Assembly (NCBI GenBank): GCA_044350425.1
Contig: JBILHS010000114.1
Span: forward strand, 1 to 18,003
Length of the DNA: 18,003 nucleotides
Direction of reading: 5' to 3'
Origin: M3007 sp044350425
Lineage (GTDB): Bacteria; Bacteroidota; Bacteroidia; Chitinophagales; Saprospiraceae
Part shown: piece after piece, positions 7,221 to 14,897 of the stretch
How the letters are laid out: the number at the start of each line of letters is the position of its first letter
Position numbering within the stretch: position 1 is the first letter of the stretch
Translations under genes and position numbers: made by a program
The notes under the pieces: generated by a model
The model's database searches: none
What the model was told of the DNA's origin: nothing
Seen by the model: only the letters and a program-made list of their open reading frames with translations

Positions 7221-8903
7221 TCAATCCCGACGCAGCGACACCGGCATGGCATCATCAAAATCACCCGTCAATACAGGGGTTTGTGCGCCGGCTGTATAGT
7301 CACGAACTTTGGAATAGACATATGTGTAAAGCTCCTTAATGCTGATGATATGGTCGCCGTCCGAATCTGCAGCTCCATTCATACCACGCAGGACGTAGTA
7401 GGTAAATACGCCTTGGCGCAGGCCATGGTCCTCGAGCGAAAGTTCTTCAGGCTTGGAAGACATCAATAGTGCGATGCCTCCATCGGTTTCTTCAAAGGCC
7501 TGATAAAAGCGCTGAAGCGACACTGGTGCAGGTCCTTTTGCCACCAATGTGCCGCTGTAATCCAGCGTGCCACTGTGGCAGGCATCAGCAATACAGAGCT
7601 TGTGCTTTGCTTTGCTTTGTTTCAGGATCTTTCGGATCTCCTCGTGGCGTAGTTTGTTATTGAACCCATCAAAATCCATCGGAAGGAAGCAGCCTTCCAG
7701 TCCATGTCCACTGAAATAGAAAATGACCACATCGTTTTCGTCCGCTTGCAAAAACAGGTTGTGCATGCTGTTGAGGATATTTTCGCGGGTGGCCGCTTCA
7801 TCTACCAGAATATCGATCTGGCTGTCAGGCACTCCGCCACCCTCCGGACTTTTCAGATGGGAGTAGAATCGGAATGCATCATCATCTGTAAATTTGAGTG
7901 CAGGCATAGAGGTGTATTTGCCTACCCCTACTACCACGGCCCAGATCTTTACGCCCCGGTTTTGGTCAGATTTTACCGGTTTGCTTGGCAGCGCTTCATC
8001 CGCATCCAGTTCTTTGACCGGTGAGCCATTGACCCACACCGCACCGTACACCCGTCCGGTTGCAAAATACATGACCCCCTCGCCGTAGGGCGCGTTGTTG
8101 GACCACTCGCCTTCATAGCGATCCGAGTTGGCGTAATAGCACACGCCGCGTCCTTTGGGATAGCCATCTTTAAATTCTCCAACCCAGCGGGAGCCATCCG
8201 GATAATCGTAGAACCCTTGGCCGCTGCGGCAATAATTAGATCCACAGTTGCGCAGGCCCGTCACGTCGGGCTTGGTCGGTTTGGGCTTGATCGTATTGGC
8301 CGGTTTGATTGCCCCTGGGATCACGCTGGTGTTGGAAGGTGTGGCACTTTCCGTTCGGGTAGGCGCACCCGCCGGCTTGTCTACCAGCTTACCTTGATTC
8401 CAGGTGCCGCTTTTTTGGTCACCATCAACACCCACCAAGGTGCCTGTACCGTGTTTTTTACTTTTTTTCCAGCTACCGGTATAGTAGGCCCCGTCGGCAT
8501 AGCGCATAGTGCCCTGCCCGTCAAACTCTCCGTTGACGAAGTTGCCTTCGAAGCGTTCTTTGGTTTTGAAAAAGTATTTGCCTTTGCCGTTGGGATAGTC
8601 GCTTAACCATTGGCCGACATATTTGTCCCCATTGACGTAGGTGATGGTACCACCTTCGCCATGTTTTTTGCCGTAATTGAACGGCCCGTCGTATTCACTC
8701 CCATCGGAGTAACTCATTTTGCCCTTGCCGTGGCGTAAAGCATTGACGAACTGGCCTGTGTACTTCGAGGTAGCGGAGTAACGATAGGTCCCAATTCCAT
8801 TCTGGCAATTACCGCTGATACATTGTGCGGCAGACTGAGTGGTGGTTGCGGCTAATAAAATAGCCAGCGCAAATAGGCGAAAAAACAGATTATACCCCTT
8901 CAT
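7221..8903 (-). CDS. Exported MORN-repeat protein with caspase-like (C14) peptidase domain
   Basis: A 560-residue protein. Residues 1-27 form a signal peptide. Two MORN blocks follow (about 28-172 and 220-292), made of G-x-G-x-x-x-Y/F-x-x-G-x-x-Y-x-G-x-W-like units. Each block opens with a paired-cysteine cap (CISGNCQNGIG and CGSNYCRSGQG). A Pro/Thr-rich linker (175-213) separates them. The caspase-fold domain (about 316-555) starts KIWAVVVGVGKY and has the catalytic dyad H400 (FYFSGHG) and C442 (ADACHSG). An EF-hand-like loop D-S-D-G-D-H-I-I-S-I-K-E (513-524) lies near its end. MORN units may mediate binding and the C14 domain may cleave after basic or acidic residues, but no substrate is evident. 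The gene is separately terminated from pbpC. Confidence 0.88.
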   Translation of the reverse strand: MKGYNLFFRLFALAILLAATTTQSAAQCISGNCQNGIGTYRYSATSKYTGQFVNALRHGKGKMSYSDGSEYDGPFNYGKKHGEGGTITYVNGDKYVGQWLSDYPNGKGKYFFKTKERFEGNFVNGEFDGQGTMRYADGAYYTGSWKKSKKHGTGTLVGVDGDQKSGTWNQGKLVDKPAGAPTRTESATPSNTSVIPGAIKPANTIKPKPTKPDVTGLRNCGSNYCRSGQGFYDYPDGSRWVGEFKDGYPKGRGVCYYANSDRYEGEWSNNAPYGEGVMYFATGRVYGAVWVNGSPVKELDADEALPSKPVKSDQNRGVKIWAVVVGVGKYTSMPALKFTDDDAFRFYSHLKSPEGGGVPDSQIDILVDEAATRENILNSMHNLFLQADENDVVIFYFSGHGLEGCFLPMDFDGFNNKLRHEEIRKILKQSKAKHKLCIADACHSGTLDYSGTLVAKGPAPVSLQRFYQAFEETDGGIALLMSSKPEELSLEDHGLRQGVFTYYVLRGMNGAADSDGDHIISIKELYTYVYSKVRDYTAGAQTPVLTGDFDDAMPVSLRRD

Positions 8904-9117
8904 GTTTAATGAATTTGAATTGTTAATGCAAAAGTGTGGGTAACGAAGGGTGCAATTATACGTGGCTCAGATTTGATTAAACACACTCCGGAGAGCGGGC
9001 TCAAACGTCGGTAAAAAAATTTAATATAACAAATGCCGAGACGGATTAAAATCGACGCTAGAACATTCTTATATATACTAATATTGTGCCAATCACATTT
9101 CAGAAGAATCAAATTTG

Positions 9118-9125
9118 TACTTTTG
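9118..9125 (+). promoter_or_regulatory. TAnnTTTG -7 box for the DUF4920 lipoprotein gene
   Basis: TACTTTTG matches the Bacteroidota -7 consensus exactly and lies 59 bases before the ATG at 9185. No TTG is found at the usual 19-23-base spacing upstream, so this is a half-match. The rest of the 8904-9184 gap holds no other gene that I can support. Confidence 0.45.
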
Positions 9126-9184
9126 CCCTCCCATAACTGGGATTAATATCATGATTTTCAATCACTTGTAAAATTTTTAAAACC

Positions 9185-9679
9185 ATGTTAAAAAGTCTGT
9201 TCTCTGGCTTTTGTGCCGTAGTTTTACTGTCCGGCTGTGCTCAAAAAACATCTTCATCGGCCAATGCGAATGTGCCGAAAGACGGAAAACACTTCGGAAC
9301 GCTCGTTACCGCTGATAAAGCAGTCGCTTACGACAAGATGTTGGATAAAATGGGCAACAAAGACTCTGTGTCCATGAAGGTAGTAGGCAAAGTTAAGGAA
9401 GTTTGTCAGAAAAAAGGATGTTGGATGACACTTGTTTCCGATAAGCCCGGTTATCCTGAAACCCGCGTAACTTTTAAAGACTATGCCTTTTTTATGCCAA
9501 AAGACCTCTCTGGAAAGCGTGTTGTGGTGGATGGCTTCGCCCGGGTGGAAACTACATCCGTTGAAATGCTTCGCCACTTTGCTGAAGATGCAAAAAAATC
9601 TCCTGCTGAGATCGCGGCCATTACACAGCCAAAACGTGAAGTTTCTTTCGAAGCTGCCGGTGTTTTGATTTTGGATTAG
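9185..9679 (+). CDS. DUF4920-domain lipoprotein
   Basis: A 164-residue lipoprotein. The N-terminus MLKSLFSGFCAVVLLSGC ends in a lipobox (L-S-G-C) with C18 as the lipidated residue. The rest matches from memory the Bacteroidota DUF4920 family: a small beta-rich domain with the signature V-C-Q-K-K-G-C-W-M (C74, C79, W80, M81), then V-T-F-K-D-Y-A-F-F-M-P. The family has no established function. The conserved C-x4-C-W-M could bind a metal or take part in redox chemistry, but that is a guess. It is a single-gene unit with a -7 box upstream and a strong terminator downstream. Confidence 0.85.
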   Translation: MLKSLFSGFCAVVLLSGCAQKTSSSANANVPKDGKHFGTLVTADKAVAYDKMLDKMGNKDSVSMKVVGKVKEVCQKKGCWMTLVSDKPGYPETRVTFKDYAFFMPKDLSGKRVVVDGFARVETTSVEMLRHFAEDAKKSPAEIAAITQPKREVSFEAAGVLILD

Positions 9680-9719
9680 TGGAAATGTCTTCCTTGACTT
9701 TAGTTCAAGATTATTCATG

Positions 9720-9749
9720 GATCATCTCCTTTGGGGGTGATCTTTTTTT
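9720..9749 (+). terminator. Rho-independent terminator of the lipoprotein gene
   Basis: GATCATCTCC (9720-9729) pairs with GGGGGTGATC (9733-9742), including two G-U pairs, around the loop TTT. Seven T (9743-9749) follow. It begins 41 bases after the stop codon of the DUF4920 gene. Confidence 0.85.
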
Positions 9750-9851
9750 ATTGGTTGAGAGCATAAAACGTGAACACTTTCTGTAAATATTTTTTCAGAT
9801 TTTATTAAATCAGAAAAAATCAGATTAATGACTCAATGCTTCCTGACGCAA

Positions 9852-9926
9852 ATCGAGTAGGAGGCGGGCGTTAGCCCGCCGTCCGCTCATACCACCAGAC
9901 GTACGGGTCTCGTATCACGGCGGTTC
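9852..9926 (-). ncRNA. Group II intron domains V and VI
   Basis: Domain V (9926-9891 on the minus strand) runs from GAACCGCCGTGATACG to CCGTACGTCTGGTGGT, with ACCGCC/GGTGGT forming the lower stem and TACG/CGTA the upper stem. Domain VI (about 9890-9852) has a GGCGGGC-TAAC-GCCCGCC hairpin. Its 3' strand TCCTACTC leaves an unpaired A in the position of the branch point. The element ends in A-T, fitting the 3'-terminal AY rule. Together these are the most diagnostic part of the intron. Confidence 0.78.
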
Positions 9927-10148
9927 ATTAAAGTTTTGCGACGAAGGGCGTACATTTCTGTTAGTAGAATGTACCTCCTTTCAGTTGTTTGCAGTCAGTC
10001 CCGGATGCAGCACTTGACTTGACTCTCCTGCCTTACCTCCAGATTCCGTTCTTATCAGCGGTTGACACCCTCGCCATTGGCTAACACTCCTCGCTGTAAA
10101 GCGTGTAGCGGACTTGCACCGCCGAGTTCGCGCCCGTGCCGGGCGCAC
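9852..10148 (-). mobile_element. Miniature, ORF-less group II intron (probable deletion derivative)
   Basis: Read on the minus strand, the element opens with the group II 5' end GTGCGCCCGGCACGGGCGCG and continues with stretches I recognise from bacterial group II introns, such as GGCGGTGCAAGTCCGCTACA and TAGCCAATGGCGAGGGTGTC. It ends with domains V and VI and the terminal CCTACTCGAT. The total is only 297 bases. No intron-encoded reverse transcriptase is present. Where domain IV and the protein gene should be, there is a short hairpin GTACATT/AATGTAC. Parts of domains I-III are probably missing, since even compact group IIC ribozymes are around 400 bases. It is therefore likely splicing-defective or dependent on a helper. 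The 5' boundary directly follows a terminator T run. Confidence 0.8.
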
Positions 10149-10149
10149 C

Positions 10150-10187
10150 AAAAAAGCGGCAGGATGCAATCAATGCACCCTGCCGCT
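10150..10187 (-). terminator. Rho-independent terminator of the T9SS repeat-protein gene
   Basis: On the minus strand AGCGGCAGG (10187-10179) pairs with CCTGCCGCT (10163-10155), with a further TGCA/TGCA pairing inside, and is followed by a run of T ending at 10150. It starts 30 bases after the stop codon at 10218. The group II intron begins two bases beyond the T run. Confidence 0.88.
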
Positions 10188-10217
10188 GGTATAATTTGGC
10201 TAGGTATTTCTAGTCGT

Positions 10218-13200
10218 TTAGCGCACTACGATCAGCTTTTCTGCAGTGACTGCATCGCCGGCCTGAATGCGGACGAAGTAGAAACCTGCAGCCAATTGGC
10301 TGGTGGTCAAGGAGAACGTTTGCTGACCAGCAGCAGCTTTCTCATTCACCTGTTGGCCGTAGTATTGACCGTCCAGCCCAAAGATGTCTACCTGAAGATC
10401 TACCGAAGCAAGCAGGTTGATCTCAAGGGTAGCCTGGTCGCTGGTCATGGTTGGGTACAATTTGATATCGCTGGCATAGTTAGCGATGTCTTTGGTACCC
10501 ACTGAACCTGCGAAGCAATCGGTGTGCAAGGTCAGGTATTTAGCCCAGTTACATGTCCAGTCAGAAGCTGTGCCATTGATGCCAGCGAATGCACCCACAT
10601 AATCAACCTTATCGAAGAAAGGCTTGTTGATACGTGGCGCAGTGAAGGCAGCTGCACCTGCTACCGGTGAACCAAAGGTAGGTTGTGCATTTGGAGCATT
10701 CAACGTGAATGGATCACTCAACTTAGCCTCTGCATTGGTTGTAAATTGCTGATTGCCAAAACCTGGAGTGGCGTACCACGCGTCAATATCAAATGGAGCA
10801 GTTCCATTCAAAAGGTCCGTTTGGCCAGCAAAAATTGTATTTTTCACTTCAAGCAACCCGCTGGTAGCATTGGCCGTTGTAGAAGCACCATCTATAAAGA
10901 GACCAACAGGGTAGTTGCCGATAAATAAGCTATTGAAAAGACTCAGTTCTGTGCTTCTACGCAAGTGTGCCGCACGCTTATAGTTGGCATTTGGAGTACC
11001 TGAAGGTCCAACGATGGTAACGTTGGAAAAAGTAGGTGCTGTCTTTGGCGTGGTACCGTCTCCGGCAGCATTGTTATCTGACTCAAAGCCGTTTGAACCG
11101 CTTACGTCCGAAACTTGTGGGTCACGTACAGAGAATGCATATTGGATGTTACCGGCAAAGCCATTGTCTGTATCAAAATCATCATCCAAACCACGGTATG
11201 CGATCAGGTGCTTGGCATTTACGGTACCACCAAACCACTCATAAGCGTCGTCTCCAGCGTAAGAAACCTGAACATAATCAATCGTAGTACCAGAACCAAC
11301 TCCGCCCAAAGTCAGGCCGTTGATTTCATTGTTTGGCTGGAAAGCGATGCCTGGATATTCAATGCGCACGTAGCGAAGGATACCAGAGTTGTCATCGTTT
11401 ACCGCACCGCCAGCCTGGTCGCCGCCACCGTACAGACCCTTCACAGGATCCAAACCGCCTTCGATCAGGCCAAGACCCGGAGTACCGCTGTACACCTGGT
11501 TGGTTTGTGCCTTACCCAGGATGATCAAACCGCCCCATGAACCGTAGGTTGGGATCGGGTCGTTGGTAGAGAATACAATTGGATCTAACTCCGTACCATC
11601 CGCGATGATCTTGGCACAACGGGTTACAATAAGTGCACCTTTAGAACCCTTGTCGCCTTTAATTACAGTACCCGGCTGAATCGTCAGCGTAGCACAGTTA
11701 GACACATAAACGAAGCCCTGAAGGGTGTATTCTTTGTCAGCCGTCCAAGTGGTATTGGTGGTGATATCTGTAGAAACCGTTACCTGTGTAATAGAAGGCG
11801 CAGGAACACAACCGGCATCATTCCATTTCACCCATGGACAAGTCCAGTCGCCTGTAGGGCCAAATGCACCTGCATAGCTCACAGGTGTAAAGAAGGCGTC
11901 CTGGATACGTGGTCCGGAAGAGAAACTTGCTGCAGTCAAAACAGGAGAACCTGGAGCAGGGCGTGGATTTGGCAGGTTGATATTGAATGGGTCTGCCAAT
12001 TGTGCATCTGCGGCATTCGGACCAGTAGAGATCGCATTGGCAGTAGCCCAGGCAGCGATGTCGAAACCAGCCGCATTGGTGCTCAACGGAGTAGCCATAC
12101 CGTGGAAGAAACTGTTCTTTACGGTAAGCGTACCAGTTTGTGCATTTAAAGCTGTGGCAGGACCATCAATAAAAAGACCTACCGGATATGCTCCAATCGC
12201 TACTGAGTTAAAAATAGCGTTCTCTGTGCTACGACGCAGGTGCGCTGCACGCTTATAGTTTGGATTTACTGTGCCGGATGGACCCACTACCGTTACGTTC
12301 GAGAAAGTAGCTTTAGATTTAGGCGCAGTTTCATCGCCTGCAGCATTGTTGTCCGCTTCCCAGCCATTCGAACCGCTGACGTCAGCAACCTGTGGATCGC
12401 GAACGGAGAGTGCAAACTGGATATTTCCAGAGAACCCGTTGTCGGTATCGAAATCGTCATCCAGTGCACGGTATGCCACCAAGTGCTTGGCATTCACGGT
12501 ACCGCCGAACCATTCGAAGGCGTCGTCGCCAGCAAAAGAAACCTGTACGTTGTCTATGATGGTTTTGTTACCTACGCCACCAAAAGTGATTCCGTTGATC
12601 TCGTTGTTTGGCTGGAACGCGATACCAGGGTATTCAACACGCACATAGCGGAGGGTACCTGAATTATCATCATTTACTGCACCGCCAGGCTGGTCGCCGC
12701 CACCGTAAAGTCCTTTAACAGGATCCAATCCACCTTCAATCAAACCAAGTCCTGTAGTGCCGCTATAAACCTGGTTGGTATGAGCCTTACCGAGGATGAT
12801 CAAACCACCCCATGAGCCGTAAGTTGGATTTGGGTCGTTGGTGGTGAACACGATCGGAGCCTCTGAAGTACCGTCCGCGATAAGCTTAGCGCAGCGGGTT
12901 ACTATGAGTGCACCTTTAGAGCCTTTGTCGCCTTTGATTACTGTACCAGGCTGAATGGTCAACGTAGCACAGTTGGTTACGTAGATGAAGCCTTGAAGTG
13001 TGTAAACTTTATCGTTTGTCCAGGTAGTATTGGTCGTAATGTCTGTAGAAACAGTTACCTGACCTGGTGCAGAAGCAATACAACCTGCATCGTTCCATTT
13101 CGCCCATGGGCAAGACCAGTCGCCAGAAGGACCAAAAGCGCCTGCGTAGCTTACCGGAGTAAAAAATGCATCCTGAATGCGTGGATCAGTAGTAAAGCTT

Positions 13201-14399
13201 GCTGCATTCAAAACCGGCGAACCAATAGCAGGACGTGGGTTAGGCAGGTTAATGTTAAATGGATCTACCAATTGAGCATCCGCTGAGTTCGTACCAACAG
13301 AAATACCATTGGTTGTTGCGAATGCATTAATATCAAGCAGTGGTGCATTGGTGCTCAATGGCGTGGTCATACCGTGGAAGAAACTGTTCTTCACGATCAA
13401 TTTACCCGCTATGGCGTTATCGCCTGTTGGAGCACCATCAATGAAAAGACCTACCGGGTAAGCACCAATAGCAACGGAGTTAAAAATTGCATTTTCCGTG
13501 CTGCGACGCAAGTGTGCCGCGCGCTTGTAGTTTGGGTTCACTGTACCATTTGGCCCTACGATGGTCACGTTGGAGAAAGTAGCTTTAGATTTAGGCGCAG
13601 TTTCATCGCCAGCTGCATTGTTGTCTGCTTCCCAGCCATTCGAACCGCTTACGTCGGCAACCTGTGGATCGCGGACAGCAAGGGCAAACTGGATGTTGCC
13701 AGAAAAACCATTGTCTGTATCAAAATCGTCATCCAAACCGCGGTAAGCGATCAGGTGTTTGCAGTTTACAGTACCGCCGAACCATTCGAAGGAATCATCG
13801 CCGGCATAGGATACTTGTACATTGTCAACAATAGTTCCGCTACCAACCCCACCGAAAGTGATACCGTTGATCTCGTTGTTTGGTTGGAATGCAATACCAG
13901 GATACTCCACGCGCACATAGCGAAGGATACCAGAGTTGTCATTATTATAGCCTGCGCAGCCCAGTGGCAAGTCACCCCCGCCATAAAGACCTTTAACCGG
14001 ATCAATGCCACCCTCAATCAAGCCAAGGCATGGAGTACCACTGTACACCTGGTTGGTTTGCGCTTTACCCAGGATGATGAGGCCGCCCCAGTCGCCGTAG
14101 CTTGGAGTGGTCTCGTTGCTGGTAAATACGATGGGCTCGCTTGCGGTGCCGTCAGCGATAAGTTTGCCACCACGTGCTACGATCAAGGTACCTTTTGTGT
14201 TTTTGTCGCCTTTGATCGTTGTACCTGCTTCGATGGTCAATGTTGCACCATCCGTTACATAGACAAACCCGCTAAGCAGGTAAGTATTGGTTTTTATCCA
14301 GGTCGTATTTGTAGAAATATCTCCCGAAACCACGATTTGGGCTTCCATGCTGCCAATAATGGCAACCAGAAATGCAATGAGTAACAGTATTTTTTTCAT
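10218..14399 (-). CDS. T9SS-exported protein with three 425-residue beta-helix-like repeats
   Basis: A 1393-residue surface or secreted protein. I start it at the ATG at 14399, because MKKILLLIAFLVAIIGSMEAQ is a clear signal peptide; the 36 codons upstream look non-coding. Three copies of one domain begin near residues 22, 448 and 873. Each has T-N-T-T-W, L-T-I-x-P/A-G-T-x-I-K-G-D-K, G-G-L-I-I-L-G-K-A, L-R-Y-V-R-x-E-Y-P-G-I-A-F, E-W-F-G-G-T-V-N and L-D-D-D-F-D-T-D-N-G-F. A type IX sorting domain occupies about 1311-1393, ending A-A-G-F-Y-F-V-R-I and E-K-L-I-V-V-R. The domain resembles a family found as single copies next to TonB-dependent receptors in Bacteroidota, sometimes misnamed multidrug transporter. 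A receptor lies upstream here. The Asp/Asn-rich repeats suggest calcium binding or adhesion, which is inference. Confidence 0.88.
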   Translation of the reverse strand: MKKILLLIAFLVAIIGSMEAQIVVSGDISTNTTWIKTNTYLLSGFVYVTDGATLTIEAGTTIKGDKNTKGTLIVARGGKLIADGTASEPIVFTSNETTPSYGDWGGLIILGKAQTNQVYSGTPCLGLIEGGIDPVKGLYGGGDLPLGCAGYNNDNSGILRYVRVEYPGIAFQPNNEINGITFGGVGSGTIVDNVQVSYAGDDSFEWFGGTVNCKHLIAYRGLDDDFDTDNGFSGNIQFALAVRDPQVADVSGSNGWEADNNAAGDETAPKSKATFSNVTIVGPNGTVNPNYKRAAHLRRSTENAIFNSVAIGAYPVGLFIDGAPTGDNAIAGKLIVKNSFFHGMTTPLSTNAPLLDINAFATTNGISVGTNSADAQLVDPFNINLPNPRPAIGSPVLNAASFTTDPRIQDAFFTPVSYAGAFGPSGDWSCPWAKWNDAGCIASAPGQVTVSTDITTNTTWTNDKVYTLQGFIYVTNCATLTIQPGTVIKGDKGSKGALIVTRCAKLIADGTSEAPIVFTTNDPNPTYGSWGGLIILGKAHTNQVYSGTTGLGLIEGGLDPVKGLYGGGDQPGGAVNDDNSGTLRYVRVEYPGIAFQPNNEINGITFGGVGNKTIIDNVQVSFAGDDAFEWFGGTVNAKHLVAYRALDDDFDTDNGFSGNIQFALSVRDPQVADVSGSNGWEADNNAAGDETAPKSKATFSNVTVVGPSGTVNPNYKRAAHLRRSTENAIFNSVAIGAYPVGLFIDGPATALNAQTGTLTVKNSFFHGMATPLSTNAAGFDIAAWATANAISTGPNAADAQLADPFNINLPNPRPAPGSPVLTAASFSSGPRIQDAFFTPVSYAGAFGPTGDWTCPWVKWNDAGCVPAPSITQVTVSTDITTNTTWTADKEYTLQGFVYVSNCATLTIQPGTVIKGDKGSKGALIVTRCAKIIADGTELDPIVFSTNDPIPTYGSWGGLIILGKAQTNQVYSGTPGLGLIEGGLDPVKGLYGGGDQAGGAVNDDNSGILRYVRIEYPGIAFQPNNEINGLTLGGVGSGTTIDYVQVSYAGDDAYEWFGGTVNAKHLIAYRGLDDDFDTDNGFAGNIQYAFSVRDPQVSDVSGSNGFESDNNAAGDGTTPKTAPTFSNVTIVGPSGTPNANYKRAAHLRRSTELSLFNSLFIGNYPVGLFIDGASTTANATSGLLEVKNTIFAGQTDLLNGTAPFDIDAWYATPGFGNQQFTTNAEAKLSDPFTLNAPNAQPTFGSPVAGAAAFTAPRINKPFFDKVDYVGAFAGINGTASDWTCNWAKYLTLHTDCFAGSVGTKDIANYASDIKLYPTMTSDQATLEINLLASVDLQVDIFGLDGQYYGQQVNEKAAAGQQTFSLTTSQLAAGFYFVRIQAGDAVTAEKLIVVR
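10509..14336 (-). repeat. Three in-frame tandem copies of a ~1275-bp coding unit
   Basis: The copies occupy about 14336-13059, 13058-11784 and 11783-10509, with periods of 426 and 425 codons. Copies 1 and 2 are close, sharing long identical stretches around the A-D-V-S-G-S-N-G-W-E segment. Copy 3 is more divergent, especially after G-S-N-G-F-E. Many DNA differences between copies are at third codon positions, so the duplication is not recent and the protein sequence has been held constant. Confidence 0.9.
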
Positions 14400-14633
14400 A
14401 GAGAAGGCAAAATTTGTTGAGTAATTTTTGCTCCACAAAGGTCGGTCACCATTTGAGCATATGGCGAAAAGGGGGGTTAAGTGTGGTTTAAGTCTGTATG
14501 AAGCCAATGTTAAGGAGGCGACCCTAAATGTCCAATGTCCAACAAGGGATGTTCAATTTCCAAAGAAGCGCTACTCTTGAGATTTGTTGTTTAGGTTCGA
14601 AATACCATTGTGAGCCGTCAAATGCAACAACAT

Positions 14634-14797
14634 CTAGTGCCGCGCCCGGCCATTAAGGTATGAATTGGGGAGGCAAATTTTTTCTTTATCAAGGCGTGTG
14701 AAGGGCGCAATGCGGGACATTTTAACCGACGAACAACGCAGAGAAAGGAAAAATTAGACCGCCATATTCACACCTTAATGGCCGGACGCGGCACTAG
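14634..14797. mobile_element. MITE-like element with near-perfect 26-bp terminal inverted repeats
   Basis: CTAGTGCCGCGCCCGGCC at 14634 continues to 14659, and its reverse complement lies at 14772-14797 with one mismatch in 26 bases. Weaker complementarity continues inwards for about 29 more bases, ending at the A/T-rich AATTTTT segments. The outer CTAG at each end could be a 4-bp target duplication (IS5-type YTAR sites) flanking a 156-bp element. No ORF lies inside. The element occupies the 14400-14897 gap, which otherwise holds the untranslated regions of the flanking genes; I saw no convincing promoter there. Confidence 0.7.
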
Positions 14798-14833
14798 GAC
14801 GTATTCTACACAAAAAAACAGACATGTACATAC

Positions 14834-14865
14834 AAAAAAGCCGGGCGAATCGACTTCGCCCGGCT
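14834..14865 (-). terminator. Rho-independent terminator of the metallophosphoesterase gene
   Basis: On the minus strand AGCCGGGCGAA (14865-14855) pairs perfectly with TTCGCCCGGCT (14849-14839) around a 5-base loop, and a T run (14839-14834) follows. It begins 33 bases after the stop codon at 14898. Confidence 0.9.
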
Positions 14866-14897
14866 CACTAAACCTGCTAAACTTTGCGTATGATATT

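Noticed and set aside
9981..10169. 62-codon minus-strand frame
   Set aside because: It lies within the group II intron RNA and the adjacent terminator and has no protein-like features.
13374..14384. 336-codon open frame on the plus strand opposite copy 1 of the T9SS repeat protein
   Set aside because: Its strand opposite is a clear coding frame with signal peptide and conserved repeats. The same antisense pattern recurs opposite the other copies, as expected from codon bias, and the product resembles no known protein.
14436..14443. GACCTTTG on the minus strand as the -7 box of the T9SS repeat-protein gene
   Set aside because: It has one mismatch in the most conserved part of TAnnTTTG and no TTG at the usual spacing upstream.
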